A stretch of 64,000 nucleotides of DNA from assembly GCA_018992685.1 (NCBI GenBank), contig JACVGT010000019.1, positions 62,001 to 126,000 on the forward strand, given 5' to 3'. Under the pieces are notes generated by a model. It was given only the letters and a program-made list of their open reading frames with translations, searched no databases and had not been told where the DNA came from. Shown here in pieces: positions 42,169 to 50,336 of the stretch (its first letter is position 1; every line of letters begins with the position of its first letter). The position numbers were made by a program, and so were the translations under genes. This DNA is from Theionarchaea archaeon (GTDB taxonomy: Archaea > Methanobacteriota_B > Thermococci > Methanofastidiosales > SZ-28-30).

Positions 42169-43052
42169 TAAATCACCACCCTTACGAGATCAATGACTGC
42201 CAGAACCGCCATGTATTTCCAGAAGAAAACAAAACTCTGTTCTGTCTTCACCCTGGCTGAAATGACCTTGATAAAAATGAACAGGAGCCACAACAGCCCA
42301 CCAGTAATCAAGAACATCCACCAGTTCTGCCAGAAGAACAGGATAACTACCAGAGAGATCACCGTAAACACTTTGACCTGGTTGGAAAGGGTGAAAATTG
42401 CCAACCTGTACCCGGAGTACTCCACCAGAGGTCCTCCCAGAATTTCCTGTTCGGCTTCTGGTATGTCGAAGGGTTGCAACCCGATCTTGGCGGGTACAAT
42501 GCTCAAGAAGGCAATGCAGGCAAAGGGAAGCTGGTAGAACAACATGCCGTGAACTTCCTGGGCCTCAGCTATTCCTGTCAAGGAAAAACTGCCTGCCCTC
42601 ACTGCCACCGCCACAATGGAAATTGCCAGGGGCAGTTCATAGGCAAAGAGCTGGGTTACTTCTCTCGATCCTCCCACAGCGCCAAAGGGGCTGGCTGAAG
42701 AAAATCCTCCAACTGCCAGCATGATTGACGACATGTTCAGCACATAAATGACCACAATCACATCGCCAGCAAAGGACAGTCCCCACACCGGGAACAGCAT
42801 GGGCACCACCAGGATAGAAGCCAGAGCAATGATGGGAGCCCAGGTGAACAGAGCGCCCGCTTTCTCAGGCCTAACACTGTCTTTGGACAGTAACTTCACG
42901 AAATCATAGAAGGGCTGCAAAAATGGTGGGCCACGTCTGTTCTGCATGCGTGCTCTCACCTTTCGGTACATCCCTGCATACAGGAACGTCATCACCGAGG
43001 TGAATAACAGCCCCGGAATGATGAAAATCGAAATCAATGGATTGAGACTCAT
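42168..43052 (-). CDS. mbhM: Hydrogenase membrane anchor subunit (MbhM/NuoH-like)
   Basis: The 294-residue protein is the NuoH-like anchor of group 4 [NiFe]-hydrogenases, with about eight membrane helices. Family motifs include RRGPPFLQPFYDFVKLLSKD in the first cytoplasmic loop, GSREVTQLFAYELPL (conserved acidic residue), and GLQPFDIPEAEQEILGGPLVEYSG. It joins the hydrogenase arm to the ion-pumping modules. I chose ATG 43052, preceded by GGTGATATC and 4 bases after the large-subunit stop; the open frame upstream lies inside that gene. Confidence 0.93.
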   Translation of the reverse strand: MSLNPLISIFIIPGLLFTSVMTFLYAGMYRKVRARMQNRRGPPFLQPFYDFVKLLSKDSVRPEKAGALFTWAPIIALASILVVPMLFPVWGLSFAGDVIVVIYVLNMSSIMLAVGGFSSASPFGAVGGSREVTQLFAYELPLAISIVAVAVRAGSFSLTGIAEAQEVHGMLFYQLPFACIAFLSIVPAKIGLQPFDIPEAEQEILGGPLVEYSGYRLAIFTLSNQVKVFTVISLVVILFFWQNWWMFLITGGLLWLLFIFIKVISARVKTEQSFVFFWKYMAVLAVIDLVRVVI

Positions 43053-43056
43053 GATA

Positions 43057-44142
43057 TCACCTATCCGTACAGCAGAAACACGGGTCAATGCTTGCCAGCG
43101 TAATAGGAACGTCACCCAGGGTGTCCCCCTCCAGCATCACCGGGACTGCCTGTACATTGGCATATGTGGGGGCACGTATTTTCACCCGCTCAGGATAAAA
43201 GGTGCCGTTGGACCTGACATAGTGGAACACTTCTCCGCGAGGAGCTTCGTATCTTCCAACTCCTTCGCCAGGTGGGATTTCTTTCACTGGAACTGCTATT
43301 TCCTTTCCCTTCAACCCCTTGAGAGCTGCTACTGCCTGTCTGATGATTTTCACTGATTCGAAAACCTCAAGGAGCCTGACTTTTGCCCTGGCCATATTAT
43401 CTTCTTCATCCAGGACGATTTTCTCGAAGTCCACTCTATCATATGCAAGGTGTGGATCATCCTTCCTCACATCAACAGCATAGCCTGACGCTCGGGCCAG
43501 AGGACCTACTGTACACAGCCTCCGTGCATCGTCTCTGGGCAGTGTCCCAGTTCCTACCAGTCGTGCTCTGATGGTCCTGTTTCTCAGGAAAGAATCAATG
43601 TAGTGTTCTGTCCTGCGCTCCACAACCTCGAGAGCGGTCAGCAGACCCGGGATCTGCTTTTCAGTGATGTCCTTCCTGCATCCTCCAACAGTATTCCATG
43701 CGTAATGGTTCCTGTTACCCGTTATTGTTTCAAGCTGATCCAGAACGAATTCTCTGTCTCTCCACGTGTACATGAACAGTGTTTCAATCCCTATTATTTC
43801 AGCAGCTATTCCCGCCCACAACAAGTGGGAGTGAATCCTTTCCAGCTCAGCAATGATCATCCTCGAGTATTCAGCTCTTTCAGGCAGTGTGACACCAGCA
43901 ATGTCCTCTACTGCCTGTGTGAATGCCAGAGGATGGGACATGGAACAGATGCCGCAGATTCGTTCCACCAGTAGTATGTCCTGTTCATAGGTTTTTCTTT
44001 CTGCAAGCTTCTCTACGCCTCTGTGGTTGTATCCCATGGTAATATCTACGTTGATGACTTTTTCTCCTTCTGCATACACTTTCAAGCGCTCAGGTTCTGC
44101 CAGAGCCAGGTGCTGGGGTCCAAATTGTACAACGACATCCAT
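43057..44142 (-). CDS. mbhL: [NiFe]-hydrogenase large subunit (MbhL/NuoD-like)
   Basis: The 361-residue catalytic subunit belongs to group 4 [NiFe]-hydrogenases. Both nickel-binding CxxC pairs are intact: C63/C66 in ERICGICSMSH and C355/C358 in DPCFCCTDR, which argues for real H2 chemistry rather than an MBS-like sulfane reductase. Other family blocks are GPQHLALAEPERL, GYNHRGVEKLAE, and PRGEVFHYVRSNG. The protein stops directly after CTDR, so there is no C-terminal peptide for a maturation protease to remove. It lies between the NuoC-like and NuoH-like subunits, as in Thermococcus Mbh. Confidence 0.95.
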   Translation of the reverse strand: MDVVVQFGPQHLALAEPERLKVYAEGEKVINVDITMGYNHRGVEKLAERKTYEQDILLVERICGICSMSHPLAFTQAVEDIAGVTLPERAEYSRMIIAELERIHSHLLWAGIAAEIIGIETLFMYTWRDREFVLDQLETITGNRNHYAWNTVGGCRKDITEKQIPGLLTALEVVERRTEHYIDSFLRNRTIRARLVGTGTLPRDDARRLCTVGPLARASGYAVDVRKDDPHLAYDRVDFEKIVLDEEDNMARAKVRLLEVFESVKIIRQAVAALKGLKGKEIAVPVKEIPPGEGVGRYEAPRGEVFHYVRSNGTFYPERVKIRAPTYANVQAVPVMLEGDTLGDVPITLASIDPCFCCTDR

Positions 44143-44143
44143 T

Positions 44144-44563
44144 TCAATACCTCCTCAAAGGATATTCTGTATAGTCATCAGGAAGGAACAGGTGCCGGGG
44201 ATCGGGGTGATTGACCACAATGATACCCATCATTTCCATGGCTTCCCTCTCGTACCAGGCTGCAGATGGGTAGAAATCAGATATGGTCTCAATCCTGGGA
44301 TTTCCCCGTGGAGCAGACGTCTTCAGGCTCACCTGCAGGGGGGTAATCTCGAAGTGATAGACCAGTTCCAGCTCTTCGCCCAGGTCCACAGAAGAGATCA
44401 CTGAGAGGTGGCCTCCCATATCCTGAAAGAGCTTGACTGCCTGTCTGTGGGATCCATTCTGCACCTTGATAAATACTCTGTTTCTCCGCGTCGGGGTAAC
44501 CTCCAGCACATTCTCCCTGAGATGAGTTCTCAACATTTCTTTCAACTCCGGAACAGTGACCAT
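44144..44563 (-). CDS. mbhK: Hydrogenase NuoC-like subunit (MbhK-like)
   Basis: The 139-residue protein matches the NuoC/30-kDa family. It shows a KLFQDMGGHLSVISSVD strand-helix, LELVYHFEITPLQVSLKTSAP, and the signature PRIETISDFYPSAAWYEREAMEMMGI followed by HPDPRHLFLPDDY. It helps hold the large and small subunits together in complex-I-like hydrogenases. Its ATG at 44563 directly follows the small-subunit stop codon, and its stop lies one base before the large-subunit start, so all three are co-translated. Confidence 0.93.
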   Translation of the reverse strand: MVTVPELKEMLRTHLRENVLEVTPTRRNRVFIKVQNGSHRQAVKLFQDMGGHLSVISSVDLGEELELVYHFEITPLQVSLKTSAPRGNPRIETISDFYPSAAWYEREAMEMMGIIVVNHPDPRHLFLPDDYTEYPLRRY

Positions 44564-44992
44564 TTACTCACCCCACAGAGCATTCAGTGCCGTGACAACC
44601 CCGTGCAGAATGGCCTGAGGCCTCGGTGGACATCCCGGAATGTATGCAGCCACCGGAATTACCTTGTCCGCAGGGCCATATGATGCATAGGTCTCATTGA
44701 AGATGCCTTTGGTGATGGCACAGGAACCAATGGCTACTGCAGCCTTTGGGTCCATGGTTTGCTCATATAATCGTTTCAGTACATCCCTTGTCTTTAGTGT
44801 AATAATTCCAGTCACTACGATGATATCTGCATGACGAGGATTTGGCTTTAAGACTCCTCCAAACCGTTCCACATCAAACCGGGGGGCAAGAGCGGCCAGA
44901 ACTTCGATATCGCAGTTATTGCATGACCCGCAGCTCACGTGAAGCAGCCAGGGGGATTTCTTCCTGCAGTAATTCACCATTTTATCCAGCAT
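44564..44992 (-). CDS. mbhJ: [NiFe]-hydrogenase small subunit (MbhJ/NuoB-like)
   Basis: The 142-residue small subunit holds one 4Fe-4S cluster next to the NiFe site. Cysteine motifs are SCGSCNNCDIEVLAALAPRFDVERFG, AIGSCAITKGIF, and YIPGCPPRPQAIL; NPRHADIIVVTG is the usual group 4 block. The start ATG 44992 shares one base with the MrpD-like stop (TAATG) and has GGAGGGTGG upstream; a GTG at 45007 is possible but overlaps that site. The subunit accepts electrons from the MbhN-like ferredoxin subunit. Confidence 0.93.
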   Translation of the reverse strand: MLDKMVNYCRKKSPWLLHVSCGSCNNCDIEVLAALAPRFDVERFGGVLKPNPRHADIIVVTGIITLKTRDVLKRLYEQTMDPKAAVAIGSCAITKGIFNETYASYGPADKVIPVAAYIPGCPPRPQAILHGVVTALNALWGE

Positions 44993-46809
44993 TAAACCAC
45001 CCTCCACAAATACACGATCACCACAACAAGAGTGAATACTACCCAGAACACGTAGTTCTGCAGCAGTCCGCTGTGTTCAGATTTCAGGTACCGGTAGAAT
45101 CGGCCAAGCGGAGCCATGATACCATAGTACAGGTTTGAACCACCTATATTGACATAGTAGTCTTCTTCCCCACAGATATATACGTCGTCTCTGGCATCAG
45201 GCTTCTTGTCTGATTTGTCTGATTCTGGCGCCAACGCTTTCCCTGTCCTTAGGGTCAAGAACACAAAGGCCATGAGAAACAGCAGTACCAGCGAGATCAT
45301 GACAGGACTCCAGTACGCATATTCAAGGTTCAACCCCAGGTTGTAGGCACCCACGTCCACCGGGACACCCAGGAGGGAAGAGGACGCTTTCCCTACCAGC
45401 GTCAGAGGCAGCCTGGGGTAGACGCCAAATATGATGCATGTTACCGCAAGGATACCCATGGGGACCTTCATCAGGAAGGGAACATCTTTCACCTCTCTGA
45501 ATTCCTCTTTGAGCTGGCCCAGGAATGCAGAGTCCAGAGCCTTCAAGAACGAGCTCAAGGTGCCAACACTGGCCAGGATCAGGACTACGGTGAAAAAGTA
45601 GTACTCCTTCTGGTAGGTACCCACGTAAAGCATCCACTTGCTGACGAACCCATTGAAGGGAGGGACTCCTGAAATTGCCAGCGCCCCTATGAAAAAGCAG
45701 AACGTGGTAAAAGGCATCTTCTTGGAAAGTCCACCCATCCTGTCAAGGTCCCACGTGCCAATCCGGTAGAAAACAGCCCCTGCACACAGGAAGAGGAGCC
45801 CTTTGTATACGGCATTGTTCATGAGATGGAACAGCCCTCCTGAGACTCCCAGAGGTGTCGCCAGTCCGATACCTGCTATAATATAGCCGAGCTGGGAGAC
45901 AGCGTGATAGGACAGCAGCCGTTTGAAGTCGTGCTGCACCAGAGCCATCATGACACCCACGAAGGCTGTAATCACGCCGAAGGTTGCAATCATAGGGCTC
46001 GTGGCATCCATGGCATCAAACACCACGTACAGGACACGGGCAAGAAGATAGACACCAGCCACCTTGAAGGTACCTGCCAGGAGCATGCCCGTGGGAGTGG
46101 GAGCTGCAGGGTAACTGTCAGCAGCCCAGAAATGGAGCGGTACAATCCCTGCCTTGAATCCGAATCCCACAACAAAGAATGCCAGAGCAACAATGTCCAC
46201 AGATGACATGACGATCTTTGACGTGAGGTCCACCATGTTCAGAGTCTGGTACTGGGCATACAGCAGTGCCACTCCAAACAGGATAAACGTGGATACGACA
46301 CCACCCAACGTCAACAACTTGAAAGCAGCTTCCGCTGAATCCCATTTTCTGTGATATGACACCAGAGCATAGGTGGAAACTGACATGATCTCAAAGAAGA
46401 CGTACAGGTTAAACATGTCCCCTGTGAGGACGACACCTGAAATTCCTGCAATCTGGAGACAGAACAGCGTGTAAAACTTTCCTCTGCGGGGATCTTTCCT
46501 CATATAGGGGACAGCATACAGTGCAGAGAAAGAAGCCATTCCTGCTGCCACGCACGCTGCAAAGAGGGATAGTGCGTCAACATACAAGGTAATACCATAG
46601 GGGGGGCTCCTGTTACCCAGTGCATAGACAATCACATCACCAGAGAGAACCTGCGATATCATGGTCAGTCCGCATACCAGGCTCCCTACAAACGCCAGGA
46701 AGGGAATGTAATCCCGCAGCCGGCCTGACCCCAGTCCTACAAGGGGAGTTATGAACGCTGCAGACAGAGGCAGCAAAACCATGAAAATGGGTGCATGTTC
46801 AGTAATCAT
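44992..46809 (-). CDS. mbhH: MrpD/NuoM-like antiporter subunit with MbhI-like tail
   Basis: The 605-residue protein has about 14 membrane helices of the Mrp antiporter/NuoLMN family. Visible are GDMFNLYVFFEIMSVSTYALVS with the conserved glutamate, the LHFWAADSYPAAPTP lysine/histidine region, and KRLLSYHAVSQLGYI. After about residue 510 comes an extra segment: a helix (VMISLVLLFLMAFVFLTLR), a charged loop, then YICGEEDYYVNIGGS, YRYLKSEHSGLLQNYVFW and a last helix. In Thermococcus that part is a separate gene, mbhI, so the two seem fused here. It would move Na+ or H+ in response to electron transfer. Confidence 0.92.
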   Translation of the reverse strand: MITEHAPIFMVLLPLSAAFITPLVGLGSGRLRDYIPFLAFVGSLVCGLTMISQVLSGDVIVYALGNRSPPYGITLYVDALSLFAACVAAGMASFSALYAVPYMRKDPRRGKFYTLFCLQIAGISGVVLTGDMFNLYVFFEIMSVSTYALVSYHRKWDSAEAAFKLLTLGGVVSTFILFGVALLYAQYQTLNMVDLTSKIVMSSVDIVALAFFVVGFGFKAGIVPLHFWAADSYPAAPTPTGMLLAGTFKVAGVYLLARVLYVVFDAMDATSPMIATFGVITAFVGVMMALVQHDFKRLLSYHAVSQLGYIIAGIGLATPLGVSGGLFHLMNNAVYKGLLFLCAGAVFYRIGTWDLDRMGGLSKKMPFTTFCFFIGALAISGVPPFNGFVSKWMLYVGTYQKEYYFFTVVLILASVGTLSSFLKALDSAFLGQLKEEFREVKDVPFLMKVPMGILAVTCIIFGVYPRLPLTLVGKASSSLLGVPVDVGAYNLGLNLEYAYWSPVMISLVLLFLMAFVFLTLRTGKALAPESDKSDKKPDARDDVYICGEEDYYVNIGGSNLYYGIMAPLGRFYRYLKSEHSGLLQNYVFWVVFTLVVVIVYLWRVV

Positions 46810-47156
46810 TCTTTCAACCCCCTGATTTCTGTAATGTCCAGGGTGCCATAATGTCGGTAGAGGACAATAGCTATACTCAAGGCAAGAGCAGTGACACTGA
46901 GCCCGATGACAATGCTGGTCAGCACCAGTGCCTGGGGCAAGGGATCTACCATGACAGCAGTTTCAGAGGTTACGTCAGGCAGGACCACAATGGGAGGTGA
47001 CCCGCCCTGAACGTACCCTGTGGCAATAAGGAAATATTGAACCGCATAGTCCATCAGACTGAGTCCCACCACGATTTTGATGAGATTCTTCTTTACCATG
47101 ACAGCATACAATCCAATGACAAATACAATAGTGCAGACGATATAGTCGATATTCAT
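46806..47156 (-). CDS. mbhG: MrpC/NuoK-like antiporter subunit (MbhG-like)
   Basis: The 116-residue protein has three membrane helices of the MrpC/MnhC family: YIVCTIVFVIGLYAVMVKKNLIKIVVGLSLMDYAVQYFLI, then PLPQALVLTSIVIGLSVTALALSIAIVLYRHYG. The DPLPQALVLTSIVI stretch is the family signature. It overlaps both neighbours by four bases. In Mrp complexes MrpC pairs with MrpD in the ion-translocating unit. Confidence 0.93.
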   Translation of the reverse strand: MNIDYIVCTIVFVIGLYAVMVKKNLIKIVVGLSLMDYAVQYFLIATGYVQGGSPPIVVLPDVTSETAVMVDPLPQALVLTSIVIGLSVTALALSIAIVLYRHYGTLDITEIRGLKE

Positions 47157-47581
47157 GGGGGACTCCTCCTCATGTTGTTGAAAATGGCTGTCAGCTCTGT
47201 CCCCACTTTAACACCAATTGCAATGTAGATCGGACCCAGAATCCCTGCGCTGAGCAACGTTCCTGGTTGTCCCAGTCCAACAGCATTCCACAGGAAATTT
47301 CCTCCTTTCAGTATGCCAATACACCCGAGGCCAATGAAACACAAGGCTGCTACACTTTCGAGAGCAGTCATCACTGATTCGGGAATTCTCAGTGTGCCAA
47401 ATCCCAGGTAGAGCAGGATGATGCTTGAAGCAATGATGGTACCTCCCTGAAACCCACCTCCAGGTGTCAGATGGCCATGAACAAAGATATAGACCCCATA
47501 CACAAAAGCCAGGGGGAAAACCACGCGGGTTATGCTCTTCACAATGACACTGGGTTCGCGGGGGTCCTCATTCTTTTTCAT
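47153..47581 (-). CDS. mbhF: MrpB-like antiporter subunit (MbhF-like)
   Basis: The 142-residue protein is of the MnhB/MrpB family, with four helices and the signature VYGVYIFVHGHLTPGGGFQGGTIIASSI. I chose ATG 47581 because GCGGAGGGAAG precedes it; the open frame further upstream overlaps the MbhE-like gene in another frame. The start lies 14 bases inside the preceding gene. It is part of the sodium-proton antiporter module of the complex. Confidence 0.92.
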   Translation of the reverse strand: MKKNEDPREPSVIVKSITRVVFPLAFVYGVYIFVHGHLTPGGGFQGGTIIASSIILLYLGFGTLRIPESVMTALESVAALCFIGLGCIGILKGGNFLWNAVGLGQPGTLLSAGILGPIYIAIGVKVGTELTAIFNNMRRSPP

Positions 47582-47849
47582 TGTCTTCCCTCCGCTTCCT
47601 CCAGAATAGTGCAGCCACTCCTGTCGTCGCAGTGAACAGGACAGTGACTTCTCCCAGCGTGTCATATCCTCTATAGTCCAGCACAATATTCGTCACCAGG
47701 TTGGTGGCTCCGGCTTCTTCAAGTCCGTCTTCCAGGTAGTGCTCTCCGACCCCGATAGAATGGTCTCCAAACCTGTTGACACCAGTAACTGTGTAGATCA
47801 GAACTGACATCAGTAATCCCAGCAAGAGATAGCTCAGTGCACGCTTCAT
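47568..47849 (-). CDS. mbhE: MbhE-like antiporter-module subunit
   Basis: The 93-residue protein has a first membrane helix (ALSYLLLGLLMSVLIYTVTGV), an outside loop (RFGDHSIGVGEHYLEDG), and a second helix after the block ATNLVTNIVLDYRGYDTLGEVTVLFTA, which is characteristic of MbhE and of the matching part of MrpA. The charged end reads W-R-K-R-R-E-D-N-E-K-E. It overlaps both neighbours. With the MbhD-like protein it replaces the C-terminal end of MrpA. Confidence 0.9.
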   Translation of the reverse strand: MKRALSYLLLGLLMSVLIYTVTGVNRFGDHSIGVGEHYLEDGLEEAGATNLVTNIVLDYRGYDTLGEVTVLFTATTGVAALFWRKRREDNEKE

Positions 47850-48082
47850 TCTTCTGACCTCCGGGTATGGCTAATGGCTAAAAGCAGGATAAATGTGGAC
47901 AGAGCAGCCCCAATAGCAACTTCTGTCATGGCTACATCTGGAGCCTGCAGCTGATAGAAGAGTAAAGCCAGGCACAGGCTGCACATCCCCAGAGACACGG
48001 CTGTATATATCAGATCTTTGAACTCTACGGCCACCAGCGCACTGGCAGCAAAGAGCACCAGCAAGATGAGATGTGAGATCAT
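47846..48082 (-). CDS. mbhD: MbhD-like subunit (DUF4040)
   Basis: The 78-residue protein has three membrane helices and the DUF4040/MrpA-C signature LALLFYQLQAPDVAMTEVAIGAALSTFILLLA. This motif provides an acidic residue in the proton path of Mrp and Mbh complexes. ATG 48082 overlaps the MrpG-like stop by four bases. Position between MrpG-like and MbhE-like genes matches the Thermococcus order. Confidence 0.92.
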   Translation of the reverse strand: MISHLILLVLFAASALVAVEFKDLIYTAVSLGMCSLCLALLFYQLQAPDVAMTEVAIGAALSTFILLLAISHTRRSEE

Positions 48083-48405
48083 TCAAACTCCTCCTTGAAC
48101 GCGTCATAACTCCCGATTTTCATGCGGGTTCCTGATCTGTATGCAGCCCGGGCTATTGCATGGGCAGATGTTGGATTTCCCAGGACAATGAAGACGATGA
48201 TAATGACAGCTTTGATGGCCACTTCTCCCTGCATGAGGAGTGCCACACCCAGAAGCGTGCACATGGCACCCAGCGTGGTGCATTTGGTGGCTGCATGCAT
48301 CCGGGTGAACATGTCGGGAAGTCGAAGCAATCCAATAGCACCCACCAGGAGAAAGAAGGTGCCTATTGCGATGAGAATATCTGCGATGAGAGTTCCTGCC
48401 ATCAT
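48079..48405 (-). CDS. mbhC: MrpG-like antiporter subunit (MbhC-like)
   Basis: The 108-residue protein is of the MnhG/MrpG family: three helices and the signature LLVGAIGLLRLPDMFTRMHAATKCTTLG. The C-terminal NPTSAHAIARAAYRSG is also conserved in the family. I chose ATG 48405, which overlaps the MrpF-like stop by four bases and has GGAGG upstream. It is a small structural subunit of the antiporter module. Confidence 0.93.
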   Translation of the reverse strand: MMAGTLIADILIAIGTFFLLVGAIGLLRLPDMFTRMHAATKCTTLGAMCTLLGVALLMQGEVAIKAVIIIVFIVLGNPTSAHAIARAAYRSGTRMKIGSYDAFKEEFE

Positions 48406-48665
48406 AATCCTCCCTCCAAGTAACGTGCAATGGCAATAACAGCAATAAAACTCAGCAGCGCGTAGATAATTGCCACATCTATCAACCACGTTCTATTATA
48501 GACAACGCCAAGAACAACCAGGAGAGCAGTAGTAATGGTGGTAGCAGCATCCAGAGCAATGACCCGGTCCCCTGCTGTAGGACCTTTCACGGCTCTCAAG
48601 AATGAAAGCAGAAATGCGAAAGAAATGACAAATACTGCACCCTGCAGAAAAGAGAGTTCCATCAT
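48402..48665 (-). CDS. mbhB: MrpF-like antiporter subunit (MbhB-like)
   Basis: The 87-residue protein has three membrane helices and the MnhF/MrpF signature AVKGPTAGDRVIALDAATTI. It overlaps the MrpE-like stop and the MrpG-like start by four bases each. The subunit is a small part of the antiporter module. Confidence 0.93.
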   Translation of the reverse strand: MMELSFLQGAVFVISFAFLLSFLRAVKGPTAGDRVIALDAATTITTALLVVLGVVYNRTWLIDVAIIYALLSFIAVIAIARYLEGGL

Positions 48666-49153
48666 GAAAACACCTTGTTCAAGAATCTCATGAATCGGCC
48701 AGTAATCATCTCTGCAGCTTCCTGTGGGTTATACGTTTGAATGTTCAGCCAGTGCACATAGAAATTAGTGCCCACAACGTCCAGCGTAAGGGTCCCGGGA
48801 GTCAGAGTAATTGAATTTGCCAGAAGAGTCCTTCCGTAGTCTGACTGCAGGGATACAGGTACCCGGACGATTCCTGGGTTTATGGGCATTCTCGGATGGA
48901 GCACTCGATAGGCCACATCAAGGTTGGATTTGATGATCTCCCAGAGCAGGGCAGGGATATACACGAGGAAGAAGACCACTCTCCTGGGATGAAGGCTCAC
49001 AGCAGGGAACAGGTTCCTGGACAGGACTGCCACGATGAAAGCTGCAAGCAACCCCACTGCAAGAGGAGGATACCCCTGTTCCTGGATTTCAGACCAGGTC
49101 AGAAGAACCCACAGGATCAACGTTGCGATGAATGCAGAGATACATTGCTTCAT
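48662..49153 (-). CDS. mbhA: MrpE-like antiporter subunit (MbhA-like)
   Basis: The 163-residue protein matches MnhE/MrpE: two N-terminal helices (ISAFIATLILWVLLTW and PPLAVGLLAAFIVAVLSRN), then FFLVYIPALLWEIIKSNLDVAYRVLHPRMPINPGIVRVP, and the soluble domain with LANSITLTPGTLTLDVVGTNFYVHWL. All are family signatures. It starts four bases after the CooS-like stop codon, which places that unusual gene in the same transcript. Confidence 0.93.
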   Translation of the reverse strand: MKQCISAFIATLILWVLLTWSEIQEQGYPPLAVGLLAAFIVAVLSRNLFPAVSLHPRRVVFFLVYIPALLWEIIKSNLDVAYRVLHPRMPINPGIVRVPVSLQSDYGRTLLANSITLTPGTLTLDVVGTNFYVHWLNIQTYNPQEAAEMITGRFMRFLNKVFS

Positions 49154-49157
49154 AGGT

Positions 49158-50336
49158 TCACCTCAGAACTTCCACCACTTTGGTAGAGTCCATTTCCACT
49201 CTAATACCCGCGTCAGCCAGTTGATTCCGTACTGAAGGGGTTATAAACGGCATTGTTCCCATGATCACAGGGATCTTTTGTGACGCCAGTGCAAGAGCAG
49301 CTGTCAACATCCTGGGGTCTCTCCACCTGGGCATGAGGACCGTGAGGGCTCGTATCCCCAGGAGTTTTGCCGGCTCGCAGCATCCCGCATTGATCACACA
49401 GGGGACCTGGAATTCGTTCATGAGAGCACATTGATGATCAGGATGTTCCAGCAGGCCACATGTCAAGTTCAGAACCATGAATTTCTGGCTGATCAACTGG
49501 TGAACGATGGCATCGAGGTTCCAGGTGCTCTTTCCAGACGCACAGCCCATGATTGCCACCACTCCCGCAATGAGACCAGAATCCACCGCCTTGTTGAGTG
49601 TTTCAGTGTCCACAGGATAACCCACTGTTGCACGTCGAGGAGTAACCTTTCTGAACGATGCCTGGTCCCTCCTGGAGAAATTTTCAACAGCAGTCTCACA
49701 GGCAGCAGCCACATCTCCACCTTGATACACATAGTCTATCATGTCGCCCGCTTCTTCAAGAATGTCAATTCCACCCAGCAGGGGAATCCCGAAATTCGAG
49801 GCAGCTTCCGCCCCTTCACACAGGGCACCTACAAGGTTAATCCCTCTGGCAGTGCGTCCCCTGGCCAGATCCCTCATTTTCTGACTTCTGGCCTGCTTTA
49901 TTATGTCAGGAGAGTATACAGTGGTCACAATGTTCACTGCGTCCTTCTGTAAGACTCCAAGGCCAGACTCAACATTCCGAGGTTTTTTCTGATCTGACTG
50001 CCACTGGCCAACCAGCGTCTGCGAAGGTTCCAGAATGGAACCACTGGCTTTCACCAGATCCTGAATAGTAACCCCTGCCTCATGGGTGTGAATCATCCTA
50101 TCTAGTGAAAGAGGCACAGAGATTCCCACTCCATAATCAGTCAATCCCTTGAGGACATGCAGTCCCAGGTTCACAACATTCATACCTTCTGCATCAATCC
50201 CACAGGCCCCCACGTGGGGTTCTTCATCAAAAGGGTTTACAATACATGGCCCTAAATCACAATACGTACACATCATACCGGCAGAAGCCAGCTCATTCTG
50301 AGGCTTCTGAGCCTGTAATCGATCCATTGTTTTCAT
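49158..50336 (-). CDS. Shortened CooS-like protein (CO dehydrogenase family paralog)
   Basis: The 392-residue protein aligns by eye with Ni-CO dehydrogenase CooS, normally about 630 residues. The cluster B site is intact: C23, C26, C31 and C45 in CTYCDLGPCIVNPFDEEP and HVGACG. Of the C-cluster ligands it keeps C173 (GALCEG), C265 (IMGCASGKS), C293 (LTCGLLEH) and C319 or C320 (NAGCCEP). It lacks the histidine (VHGHNP in CooS is TTVYSPD here) and the DYQC cysteine. The N-terminal cluster D cysteines and much of the helical domain are gone. Normal CO oxidation is therefore doubtful. It overlaps the ferredoxin gene by four bases and leads into the Mrp/Mbh genes. Confidence 0.85.
   Translation of the reverse strand: MKTMDRLQAQKPQNELASAGMMCTYCDLGPCIVNPFDEEPHVGACGIDAEGMNVVNLGLHVLKGLTDYGVGISVPLSLDRMIHTHEAGVTIQDLVKASGSILEPSQTLVGQWQSDQKKPRNVESGLGVLQKDAVNIVTTVYSPDIIKQARSQKMRDLARGRTARGINLVGALCEGAEAASNFGIPLLGGIDILEEAGDMIDYVYQGGDVAAACETAVENFSRRDQASFRKVTPRRATVGYPVDTETLNKAVDSGLIAGVVAIMGCASGKSTWNLDAIVHQLISQKFMVLNLTCGLLEHPDHQCALMNEFQVPCVINAGCCEPAKLLGIRALTVLMPRWRDPRMLTAALALASQKIPVIMGTMPFITPSVRNQLADAGIRVEMDSTKVVEVLR

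Noticed and set aside
43057..44142. Assignment of the operon as an MBS-type sulfane reductase
   Set aside because: Both nickel-binding CxxC pairs are intact, which MBS large subunits lack.
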